Source of the DNA: Bacteroidales bacterium
GTDB lineage: Bacteria > Bacteroidota > Bacteroidia > Bacteroidales > UBA932
DNA: 5,809 nt
NCBI GenBank assembly: GCA_016303175.1
Contig: JAEDMF010000109.1
Location: 1-5,809 of the forward strand
Direction of reading: 5' to 3'
The translations under genes and the position numbers were made by a program. Position 1 is the stretch's first letter, and every line of letters starts with the position of its first letter. The notes under the pieces are model-generated. The model ran no database searches and was not told the DNA's origin. It saw nothing but the letters and a program-made list of their open reading frames with translations. This document shows, in pieces, positions 1 through 5,809 of this stretch.

Positions 1-1184
1 ATGGTCATCGAGCACATGTTTCCGAAATCCACACCGGCCTGCAGGGCCTTGTCCGGATTGAGATATTTCAATACACGACAATCCTCATTATCTTTCATTC
101 CGAATGTATCATAGGCTGCTTCGTCAATACCGTCCCAGTAGAAGTGGCGTGATGACAAGGCGGTGTAGAAGCGGTCTCCACTTTCCAACTTCGGTTTCAT
201 ACTCAGTATGGCCGTGTTCAGGTCAGGCAGTTTGGCTGCAATGGCATCTGCGAACCATTCCTCTGTGAGGATGTCTGCATTCACGTATGAGGAGGCCCTG
301 ATGTAGAAGGTGGATGCTTCAGGGCGTTTGCGCAGTTCTGTCCACCGTGCCTTCCACAGTTCAGCCACCCTCATCTTGTTGATGCAGTCCTTCCTGTCTT
401 CCGCAGCCTGAGTCCGTACCCATTTGTCCTTGGCTGCCACATATTCGTGCAGTGCTTCATTATAGACCAGGCCGGCCTTCATCACAGTGATGATTGCCTC
501 CGTGTTGACATTTGATGCTTCTTTCTGCATCCAGTCGTATTCGCCAATATGGCTCACGTCTGCCATGTCAGAGGTGAAACACACGCCTCGATAGAAAGGG
601 CTGCCGCCGTATTCCTGCGTATAGCCTCTGACGGCCTTGAGCAGGTTCGCTATTTTGTCTTCCTTGAAGTATTTTGCTTCATCTCCGAATACAAACACGT
701 ACGATGCGCCGGCAAGGGTTGAAGGGCGGTCCAGACTTCCGAAGCGGATATTGAGCCCTGTGAAGAATATGAGGGTACGCTTATAGGTGACCAGTTTGTT
801 GAATGGTTTCCAGAAATGCGGTTTCAGCCAGTCGGGAAGATCCTGTTTCTCGATGTCGGAGTAGCAGGGAGGTTCCTTCTCAATGACGTAGTGTTCGCCT
901 TCATGGTATCCTTTACGTTCCAGACCTTCCAGAACTGATGGCAGCACGTTGGCCGTGAGGTTGCTGAAGGTGTCAGCTACCCAGCACACCGGTGCGCCCG
1001 GCATGTCGAACACCAGGTCTATCAGGCGTTCGACCTGTATATCAGTTGTCTTGGCCGAACCTCGTCCCAATTCGCAATAGGTCTTGCGTGCCCCAACAAG
1101 TGCGACGAGCTGGGCGAACTTGTTCTGGTATTGTACGCTCGCGCTTTCAGTATGCCTGGTATCAACCTTCTTCCTGTATGCCAT
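1..1184 (-). CDS. terL: Phage terminase large subunit (TerL), 3' end cut by the window edge
   Basis: This is the motor ATPase and nuclease that pumps phage DNA into the procapsid and cuts the concatemer. The frame stays open from the ATG at 1184 to the left edge, giving 394 visible residues; the family usually has about 450-600. Visible motifs are a Walker A-like P-loop GRGSAKTT (residues 40-47, bases 1044-1067), a Walker B with catalytic Glu, FVFGDE (164-169), a coupling motif VCFTSD (201-206) and GVDFG (384-388), which fits the first catalytic Asp (D386) of the RNase H-like nuclease domain. The rest of the nuclease is outside the window. The start is well fixed: an in-frame TAA lies at 1197-1199, so 1184 is the first possible ATG, and the next Met is residue 61. 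It overlaps the upstream gene by 23 bases in another frame, which suggests translational coupling. The P-loop has Ala where Gly is usual before the Lys. TerL identity is firm; the subfamily is not determined. Confidence 0.93.
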   Translation of the reverse strand, partial: MAYRKKVDTRHTESASVQYQNKFAQLVALVGARKTYCELGRGSAKTTDIQVERLIDLVFDMPGAPVCWVADTFSNLTANVLPSVLEGLERKGYHEGEHYVIEKEPPCYSDIEKQDLPDWLKPHFWKPFNKLVTYKRTLIFFTGLNIRFGSLDRPSTLAGASYVFVFGDEAKYFKEDKIANLLKAVRGYTQEYGGSPFYRGVCFTSDMADVSHIGEYDWMQKEASNVNTEAIITVMKAGLVYNEALHEYVAAKDKWVRTQAAEDRKDCINKMRVAELWKARWTELRKRPEASTFYIRASSYVNADILTEEWFADAIAAKLPDLNTAILSMKPKLESGDRFYTALSSRHFYWDGIDEAAYDTFGMKDNEDCRVLKYLNPDKALQAGVDFGNMCSMT

Positions 1185-2064
1185 TGTCCAACATCTTTAT
1201 AATATCCAGATCATCTATGCCGGCATCGACACGAAGCCTTTTCTTCACGGTCTCCGGGGCCACTATGCCATCTATCTGTCTTGCGAGTTCGTCTCTGTTG
1301 GCACGCGGCAGTCCTATCACTTCCGGAGAGAGGGAGAGAACGCGGAACTGCCTCCGGTAGTTCTCAGCCGGCAGTACGGCTGGATCATCCTTGTCCAACT
1401 GAAGCATCTGCCCTTTTTTGGACAATATCCCGGCTGCAATATCGAAGTCCTTGGTGGTGCGTGCATTCTGTATGGCCATTGCATATAGTGTGTCATACTG
1501 GTCTGCCATCTTTGCGCGCATAGCTTCCTTGGATACTTTGCGGTTGGCAAAGAACATTTCTACAGATTCGGCATACATATTTGATGCCTGTTCGTATGAG
1601 AAGTTGAAGGGCTTGGAAGTAAGAAAGCGAATTGTTTTCCTCTTGCCGTACTGTCCGTCAAGAGAATAGATCATTGTGAGCATATCGATATAGACCTGTT
1701 CTTTTTGTGACAGATCTCCTTTGCTCCCGCTTGCAATGTATTCCTGGATTCTTTCAAAGGCTCCCTGGTCCTCCGGACCGCCGAATAGATCCAGCTTGGA
1801 TAGGCTGAATGATTTGTCCCGGACTATTTCGTTGTATTGTTTCACTGCTTCGCTTTGGCCGCCGGCAGCTGCCCGGGCTATGGCAATTTCCATATCTGCC
1901 CTTTTGCGCAGGCGTCCCGTCTCGATGGCGGTGCGTATTTCTTCGCTGACATTGTCGGGCTGTATGCCCTCGCTTATGAAGATGTCGTTCTCCGGCCATC
2001 CGAGCGCTGCCAGATATGCAACTCGCTCAGTGATGCTCAATTCGTTTTTGTCTTCTTTCTTCAT
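1162..2064 (-). CDS. Probable terminase small subunit (300 aa, two-part)
   Basis: It probably recognises phage DNA and recruits it to TerL, which is encoded immediately downstream with a 23-base overlap. Residues about 11-85 look like the HTH-plus-helix layout of small terminases: a short helix with ALGWPENDIFISEGI, then an Arg/Lys-rich segment near 51-57 and an A-x-GG-x3-A-x-K stretch (65-75). Residues about 104-228 form a second all-helical region ending in a pattern (D191 to D224) typical, as I remember it, of packaging-associated proteins in Bacteroidetes phages. At 300 residues it is long for a small terminase (commonly 100-200). The start at 2064 overlaps the upstream gene by 38 bases; a TTG at 2040 would shorten this overlap, and the next ATG is residue 58, which would remove the HTH. 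No Shine-Dalgarno is visible. The role is inferred from position and the HTH-like pattern, not from a diagnostic motif. Confidence 0.65.
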   Translation of the reverse strand: MKKEDKNELSITERVAYLAALGWPENDIFISEGIQPDNVSEEIRTAIETGRLRKRADMEIAIARAAAGGQSEAVKQYNEIVRDKSFSLSKLDLFGGPEDQGAFERIQEYIASGSKGDLSQKEQVYIDMLTMIYSLDGQYGKRKTIRFLTSKPFNFSYEQASNMYAESVEMFFANRKVSKEAMRAKMADQYDTLYAMAIQNARTTKDFDIAAGILSKKGQMLQLDKDDPAVLPAENYRRQFRVLSLSPEVIGLPRANRDELARQIDGIVAPETVKKRLRVDAGIDDLDIIKMLDNGIQEEG

Positions 2065-2725
2065 AGTCTGCGATCAATCTGTCGATTTCTGCAAGCTGGC
2101 GCCGCTTTCCTGCTATGCGTTCTTCGCGTGCTGATCTCAGGTGAGGTTTGTCTGAGGAGCGTATGAGAGCTTCGGTGCGCCAGATTGCATCCCTGAGGTT
2201 TTTGTGTTTCCGCATAAGTTCACTTATAGTCATTCCCCTGAGCTCCGAGATCCGTTCTCTTTCTTTGAAAACAGGATGCTTTCCCAATATGTGGCGGTGC
2301 TCTTTGTAATGATTGAATTCGGAGAGGATTTTCCGATTATTGTCAAAATTTTCAATGACTTTTTTTGCTGTTCTGAAACACTCTTCTACGGTTGTGCACA
2401 GCCATAATTCCTCGTGCGCATCAACATAATTCTGCCAGGCGGTAATCTTGTCTGCGGCAAGTATTTTCAACTCATCCGGACAGTCCGCTTCAGAGAGGAA
2501 GGGCCAGTTCTCGCGGAAGCTGCTTCTTTGTGGAGCGTCTCTCTTCTGCAACTGCCCGGCAGCTGTGGCGAATGGCAGCAAGGCATCGTTCAGCAGATAG
2601 CCAAACCGTCTTGCATCTCCCTTGACCAGTTTCTCTATGTGCCGGTTGGGAGCATATATATTCAGAAGCCGAAGTCCATCCTGAACTCCGGCTCCCGATT
2701 CAATCCATCTGTCAATCTCGTTCAT
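2027..2725 (-). CDS. Helical phage protein of unknown function (232 aa)
   Basis: No function can be assigned. The protein appears entirely helical and polar, with no signal peptide or membrane segment. Residues 1-50 hold a compact pattern (W7, G11, G17, N22, then a basic stretch and L44-L50) that I associate, from memory, with an uncharacterised family next to terminase genes in Bacteroidetes phages. A CPDELK segment (82-87) is followed by helices to about 150, including GKHPVF (148-153). Residues about 165-229 are strongly charged and heptad-like, so a C-terminal coiled coil is likely. The ATG sits in an ATGA overlap (2722-2725) with the stop of the upstream gene, which fixes the start well and implies coupled translation. 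Its end overlaps the probable small terminase by 38 bases. Its position between capsid and terminase genes suggests a role in assembly or packaging, but that is inference. Confidence 0.8.
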   Translation of the reverse strand: MNEIDRWIESGAGVQDGLRLLNIYAPNRHIEKLVKGDARRFGYLLNDALLPFATAAGQLQKRDAPQRSSFRENWPFLSEADCPDELKILAADKITAWQNYVDAHEELWLCTTVEECFRTAKKVIENFDNNRKILSEFNHYKEHRHILGKHPVFKERERISELRGMTISELMRKHKNLRDAIWRTEALIRSSDKPHLRSAREERIAGKRRQLAEIDRLIADYEERRQKRIEHH

Positions 2726-3363
2726 TCATGCAACAGAGCTTTGGAGATAAGTCCTGTAATGGCGGTAAAGCCCTCCTGACTTGCAGCAACAAAGAACTTC
2801 CTCAAGAATGCCTCGATGACCACATTCTCGCAAGGGTTTGCCCTCAGGACCGGAGTGATGAAGTTTCCGAACGAAAATCCTACCTCCATCGGCCAGCTCT
2901 GGGCAACAGCCTTGGCAAAGTTTTCATCATCCTGTATGGTTTCCTTCAGGAGCAGTTCGGCAATTTTATCCTTGTCGGCCGTAATGGGAATGCGGGCATT
3001 GTACTGTTTGCGGCCGTCCCGGCTGATATAGACATAAGCCTGCCTCAGTGTTGCTTCGGCGATGTGGGTGCAGGGTACCATGTTTGCCGGCACGTATGTG
3101 AACCGGTCTGCAATGGATGTGTCCTTGAGGATGTCTATGAAGACATCTCTCAGGTTTTTTTCTTGGGGAACCTCAAGGATCTTGAAGTTTCCGTCGTAGA
3201 AACGGTCCCATACTTTCTGCATAATGTCCCGGCTGCCGGGATATGCTCCTACAACTACAGAGATGGCCTGAGCATCAGAGGATGCGCATGCTGAAGTTGG
3301 AGCGGGAGACTCCTGCATAACAGGGGTCTCCGTTTCCATTGTCTTTGCTTTTTGGGCTTTCAT
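2722..3363 (-). CDS. Phage protein resembling a degenerate glycosyltransferase-like domain (213 aa)
   Basis: The coding call is firm and the function is uncertain. Residues 1-33 are low in complexity (Lys, Thr, Pro, Ala, Ser) and probably disordered. From residue 34 the layout resembles phage and capsule (Stealth-type) glycosyltransferase-like proteins: an initial strand ISVVVGAYPGSRD (34-46), a helix NLRDVFIDIL then IADRF (70-88), a strand where active members carry an Asp-Asp motif (here TYVPANMVPC, 89-98), then YNARIPITADKDKIAEL (121-137) and FSFGNF (163-168). The acidic pair is absent, so if the relationship is real the protein is probably not catalytic in the usual way. The ATG at 3363 follows the previous stop by 11 bases; Met9 and Met16 are alternative starts within the disordered tail. 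Its stop overlaps the next start as ATGA. The resemblance rests on pattern memory only; an unrelated assembly protein is a real alternative. Confidence 0.82.
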   Translation of the reverse strand: MKAQKAKTMETETPVMQESPAPTSACASSDAQAISVVVGAYPGSRDIMQKVWDRFYDGNFKILEVPQEKNLRDVFIDILKDTSIADRFTYVPANMVPCTHIAEATLRQAYVYISRDGRKQYNARIPITADKDKIAELLLKETIQDDENFAKAVAQSWPMEVGFSFGNFITPVLRANPCENVVIEAFLRKFFVAASQEGFTAITGLISKALLHE

Positions 3364-3374
3364 GTCAAGTCGCT

Positions 3375-3929
3375 TTAGGCTCCTTCACCGGTGGAAGATG
3401 CCGCCTCGGCCACCTCAGGCATCTTGCCTTCATAGTCAGCGGGGAGGAACTTGTCGAGCAGTTCCTGCTTCCAGGTGAACTTGCGTTTGGCTGCCTCGCT
3501 GGTGTTGGTGTTCTCAACGGTCAGGAACAGGGGATTGCACTTTGAACCAACCAGCTGAATCCTGCCGGCAGAGGTGCCGTTGCACTCTTTGACGAGGGCT
3601 ACTACTCCCTTGTTCAGGAAAGCCTCGGTGTGGTCCTTGATCTCCTTGCTGTTCCCGGGGTGCTCGAACTCGATGCCGCTCTTTACGCCCTTTGCGTCAG
3701 CCTCTCCGGAGAACTCTTCCGTCATGGTGATGCTCTTGGGGGTTCCATAGATGCAAATTGCCTTTGCTCCCTCGACGAGGGTAAGGTCGCCGTTTGCAGT
3801 CGTGTTGCCGATTTCTCTGGTCGGCTCGCTCAGGATGTCATCCACATCTATGAGAATGATTTCTGAGGACTTGGGAGACGGGCATCCCGCGCCGTCTCCG
3901 TTTTTAGGTATGCTTACTTTCTTGTACAT
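3375..3929 (-). CDS. Putative phage virion protein next to the capsid gene (184 aa)
   Basis: It is probably a structural protein, such as a head decoration, head-completion or tube-like component; I cannot decide which. After a short Cys/Pro/Ser/Lys N-terminus (C16), residues about 23-140 look beta-rich: EIILIDVDDIL (23-33), an IYGT turn (60-63), an EFSGEADAKGV segment (72-82), EHPG (89-92), then a strand VVALVKEC (109-116) and GSKCNPLFL (128-136). The alternation of strands with Gly/Asp turns is common in phage tube and decoration proteins. There is no signal peptide or membrane segment. It has four Cys (16, 59, 116, 131). The C-terminus has PADYEG (163-168) and a low-complexity tail ending in GEGA, the same four residues that end the capsid protein. 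It starts 20 bases after the capsid gene behind an AT-rich leader, in line with strong expression. The ATG at 3929 is the only start that keeps the full domain and avoids overlap. Confidence 0.85.
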   Translation of the reverse strand: MYKKVSIPKNGDGAGCPSPKSSEIILIDVDDILSEPTREIGNTTANGDLTLVEGAKAICIYGTPKSITMTEEFSGEADAKGVKSGIEFEHPGNSKEIKDHTEAFLNKGVVALVKECNGTSAGRIQLVGSKCNPLFLTVENTNTSEAAKRKFTWKQELLDKFLPADYEGKMPEVAEAASSTGEGA

Positions 3930-3949
3930 AGTTGTCGTTTAATTTGAGG
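3930..3949 (-). promoter_or_regulatory. AT-rich translation leader of the 184-aa virion gene
   Basis: This is the 20-base gap between the capsid stop and the next ATG, about one third G+C. On the coding strand it reads as A-rich with no Shine-Dalgarno, the kind of leader Bacteroidetes use for initiation. I see no clear promoter pair and no hairpin, so it is better read as a ribosome-loading leader than a new transcription start. The role is inferred. Confidence 0.3.
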
Positions 3950-5461
3950 TTATGCGCCTTCGCCGTCAGAGAGTGATGCACCTTCGCCCCCGTTCATCCA
4001 TACACTCTTGTCAACGGTGTCAGCAAGAATGCTTTCCTGAGGATTGTAGTCAGCGGGAACGGCTGCAAATACGGCTTCGGCAATCTTGAAGCCTACAGAG
4101 AGGGAGAATTCACCGAAGATCTTCACGTCGTAGTTGGAGTTCTCGATACGGTTGATGCAGTTCTCTGCCTTGGAGTAGTCCACGAGTTCCACGAAGTTCT
4201 CCTGGGGAGTTGCGAACAGGATAGGGGAGTTGTACATTGACTCCAGAGTCACAAGACGGAAGTTGGTGAACCTGATGGTATCGTCAGCCTCGGTGCCTGT
4301 GTATTTGCCGTTCACGGCGAAGTCGGCCCTCTTGTAGCGAGTCTTGAACTGCTCAGAGCAGTACACGGTCACGGTCTTTGCGAACTGGCCGGAGATGTTG
4401 TCAACGAAGCTGTCCACATACTTGAGCAGTTCCTCATCAGACAGTGTGCGGTAGTCTTTGGCATTCCTCAGGTAGTTGATTTTGCAGCCGGAGTCTTTGA
4501 GGCCCTCTACCAGAATGGTCTCATAACCGTCCATTGCCTGTTTTGCGGGTGATCCGGCATCCCCGTCACGTACGCTGCCTGCATCCACAGCCACGAACTT
4601 GCCCTTGCCGAGCATGGAGAGGGTGATGTCATCGAGAACCTTGGGCAGAATGTGCTCCTCCACCAGGTATTTGGTGATAGGCATCTCGGAAGGTGTCTTG
4701 CCCTGCTCGTACATTGACAGAAGCCAACTCTTGATTACATCGGCAGGATTGATGGCCACATTGATTTTGTGCCTTCTGTAAGGGATGCGTACGGGGGTGA
4801 ACTTTGCAGTGCCCTTGGGCGTCCATTTGGAGGTGAACTGCTGGGCCACTTCGCTGAAGATTGCGGCGGAGGCAATGTAGTCAGTGTTGGACTGTACGCG
4901 TGTCATGTACTTCGCATCGTTGAAGCCCAGATAGAGCCTCTTTGCGAGCAGATCGAGTTTAACCTTGGGAGGCATTGTCATGCCGAATTCCTTGTTCAGG
5001 TCGGCTATATCCATTGTGCCGTTCTCCAGGGCTGCGAATGCCATGGGATTGTCTGAAGCCAGAGCCTGTGCTGCAAGTCTGTTGTGTACGGCAGCCATAT
5101 TCACGGCGAATGCGCGATCAGATGCAGTTCCTTTGGTGGACGCCTGGGGAACAGGCTCAGGCTCCTGTGAGAGTTTGAGTACGTCTTCCTGAAGCCTTCT
5201 TACCGTAGCTTCAAATGCTGCCCTGGTCTCTGCAACCTTTGCTTCAATTGCGGCATTGAAGAGTTCGACGGCGTTCTCGTCGTCGGATAGCACAACGGAG
5301 TCCAGCTTGTCAAGGAAAGCCTGCCCGTAGTTCTCAAGAACAGTCTTGCGCTCATCGGCGGTAAGCTCCAGCTTGCCGTCTTTCAATGCAAGTTCCGTCT
5401 TGCCGAGAAGCTGGGCAACCAATTTGCCCATCTTCGAGTTGGAAAGTGTTTTGAATTTCAT
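3950..5461 (-). CDS. Phage major capsid protein (503 aa)
   Basis: This is the main shell subunit, probably HK97-fold. Residues 1-112 form a separate helical region: short helices to about 60, a charged coiled-coil-like helix at about 62-97, then a Pro/Gln/Glu linker (98-107). This looks like a scaffold or delta domain that the protease encoded just upstream would remove. From about residue 113 the shell domain begins; RIPYRRHKINVAINPADVIK at about 223-242 and the long beta-rich second half fit capsid proteins of Bacteroidetes phages as I know them. The C-terminus ends in GEGA, SLSD and GEGA again. The frame is open upstream to an ATG at 5518, but that start would lie inside the protease gene; the ATG at 5461 lies 25 bases after the protease stop behind an AT-rich leader and is preferred. 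Met11 (5431) is possible but less likely. The cleavage site cannot be placed from sequence alone. Confidence 0.85.
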   Translation of the reverse strand: MKFKTLSNSKMGKLVAQLLGKTELALKDGKLELTADERKTVLENYGQAFLDKLDSVVLSDDENAVELFNAAIEAKVAETRAAFEATVRRLQEDVLKLSQEPEPVPQASTKGTASDRAFAVNMAAVHNRLAAQALASDNPMAFAALENGTMDIADLNKEFGMTMPPKVKLDLLAKRLYLGFNDAKYMTRVQSNTDYIASAAIFSEVAQQFTSKWTPKGTAKFTPVRIPYRRHKINVAINPADVIKSWLLSMYEQGKTPSEMPITKYLVEEHILPKVLDDITLSMLGKGKFVAVDAGSVRDGDAGSPAKQAMDGYETILVEGLKDSGCKINYLRNAKDYRTLSDEELLKYVDSFVDNISGQFAKTVTVYCSEQFKTRYKRADFAVNGKYTGTEADDTIRFTNFRLVTLESMYNSPILFATPQENFVELVDYSKAENCINRIENSNYDVKIFGEFSLSVGFKIAEAVFAAVPADYNPQESILADTVDKSVWMNGGEGASLSDGEGA

Positions 5462-5486
5462 AAAGCTATAAATTATGGATTTGATG
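5462..5486 (-). promoter_or_regulatory. AT-rich translation leader of the major capsid gene
   Basis: This 25-base gap between the protease stop and the capsid ATG is about one quarter G+C (6 of 25), well below the coding sequence on both sides. There is no Shine-Dalgarno; the A/T-rich stretch just before the ATG fits Bacteroidetes initiation and the high output a capsid gene needs. I found no convincing Bacteroidetes -33/-7 promoter pair, so a separate promoter is not claimed. Confidence 0.35.
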
Positions 5487-5809
5487 TTAGATTTCTGCCA
5501 TAGCAAATGCTGCTTCAATTGTTTCGTCCAGCGTTTTCATCGCGTCTGCGAGACCGAGCCCTATTGCATCCTGGCAAGTGAACATAGCTCCGGTCATGAC
5601 GCCATCCTCGTCTGCTTTCAAGGCTGGCCGGTTGTTTTTCACGCTGTCCTGGAATGCCTTTACAAGTGGAGACATTCTTTCTTCCACAAGTGAATAGTCT
5701 CCTTCGCAGGCCTTCCTGTAGGCTTTGTTCTTATCCGGAGACTCTTTGGCATATACCTGGATGATGCGCTCTCCGGTTGACGGGTCAATGTCCGGGGGAA
5801 TGGCGATGG
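5487..5809 (-). CDS. Head maturation protease, S49/ClpP-like, C-terminal part only
   Basis: This is the 3' end of a gene that enters from the right edge; 106 residues and the stop codon (5487-5489) are visible. The diagnostic stretch is GAMFTCQDAIGLGLAD (bases 5544-5591) followed by a helix AMKTLDETIEAAFAMAE. It matches the C-terminal signature of S49 (SppA-type) peptidases, in which a Gly-aromatic segment is followed by a helix and GL-x-D. The visible part begins in IAIPPDIDPSTGERI and continues as a charged, Lys/Glu-rich region, which may be the segment between the peptidase core and the last helix. The catalytic Ser and Lys must lie outside the window. In phages an S49/ClpP protease directly upstream of the capsid gene normally cleaves the capsid or scaffold during maturation. 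An internal GTG at 5687 is not the start, since the frame stays open above it. Family is likely; completeness cannot be judged. Confidence 0.8.
   Translation of the reverse strand, partial: IAIPPDIDPSTGERIIQVYAKESPDKNKAYRKACEGDYSLVEERMSPLVKAFQDSVKNNRPALKADEDGVMTGAMFTCQDAIGLGLADAMKTLDETIEAAFAMAEI

Noticed and set aside
1721..2134. Plus-strand open frame of 137 codons opposite the small-terminase candidate.
   Set aside because: It is antisense across two genes of the operon, its Ser/Arg-rich composition is typical of shadow frames, and it has no neighbour on its strand.
2728..3294. Plus-strand open frame of 188 codons opposite the 213-residue gene.
   Set aside because: It is fully antisense to a gene that fits the operon, is rich in Cys and shows no family-like pattern; it is best explained as a codon-bias shadow.
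5462..5486. A Bacteroidetes promoter (TTTG / TAnnTTTG type) before the capsid gene.
   Set aside because: The stretch is AT-rich, but I could not find a -7 match with a -33 element at the right distance.
5462..5518. Longer capsid start at 5518, adding 19 residues.
   Set aside because: It would begin inside the protease gene and translate the AT-rich leader; the added residues do not look like a capsid N-terminus, while the ATG at 5461 has natural spacing.
5487..5687. A short free-standing 66-residue gene starting at GTG 5687.
   Set aside because: The frame continues open upstream to the window edge with protein-like sequence, so this is an internal codon of the protease gene.
1..5809. A defence system, diversity-generating retroelement, CRISPR array, tRNA, insertion sequence or attachment site.
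   Set aside because: No reverse transcriptase, template/variable repeat pair, direct-repeat array, cloverleaf or terminal inverted repeats were seen; the window is filled with phage structural and packaging genes.

Overview
The window is a slice of a tailed-phage (or prophage) head and DNA-packaging module. All genes lie on the minus strand, so transcription runs from the right edge to the left edge. The host is most likely a member of the Bacteroidetes, probably Bacteroidales. None of the six visible start codons has a convincing Shine-Dalgarno sequence, the only real gaps between genes are short AT-rich leaders, and the proteins resemble (from memory, no search was possible) capsid and packaging families of gut Bacteroidetes phages. 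Base composition is roughly half G+C by eye and looks even across the window.

Layout in the order of transcription: (1) the C-terminal part of an S49/ClpP-type head maturation protease, cut by the right edge; (2) a 503-residue major capsid protein with an N-terminal helical, scaffold-like region; (3) a 184-residue beta-rich virion-type protein that shares a C-terminal GEGA tail with the capsid protein; (4) a 213-residue protein that looks like a degenerate relative of phage glycosyltransferase-like proteins; (5) a 232-residue helical protein of unknown function; (6) a 300-residue protein that is probably the small terminase subunit; (7) the large terminase subunit, with its ATPase domain complete and its nuclease domain cut by the left edge just after the first catalytic Asp motif.

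The genes are very tightly packed. The gaps are 25, 20 and 11 bases, followed by overlaps of 4, 38 and 23 bases, which points to one polycistronic message with translational coupling. A working model is that the protease trims the capsid precursor during procapsid assembly, protein (3) is an abundant accessory or tube-like virion protein, and the two terminase subunits cut and pump DNA. The portal is not in the window and should lie beyond one of its edges. The order protease-capsid-accessory genes-TerS-TerL differs from the usual TerS-TerL-portal-protease-capsid order. No integrase, transposase, tRNA, CRISPR array, insertion sequence or convincing terminator is present. Apart from the small gaps there is no non-coding stretch. 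I do not see an undescribed defence or mobile system here; the points most worth a second look are the degenerate glycosyltransferase-like protein, the shared GEGA tails, the gene order and the long small terminase.
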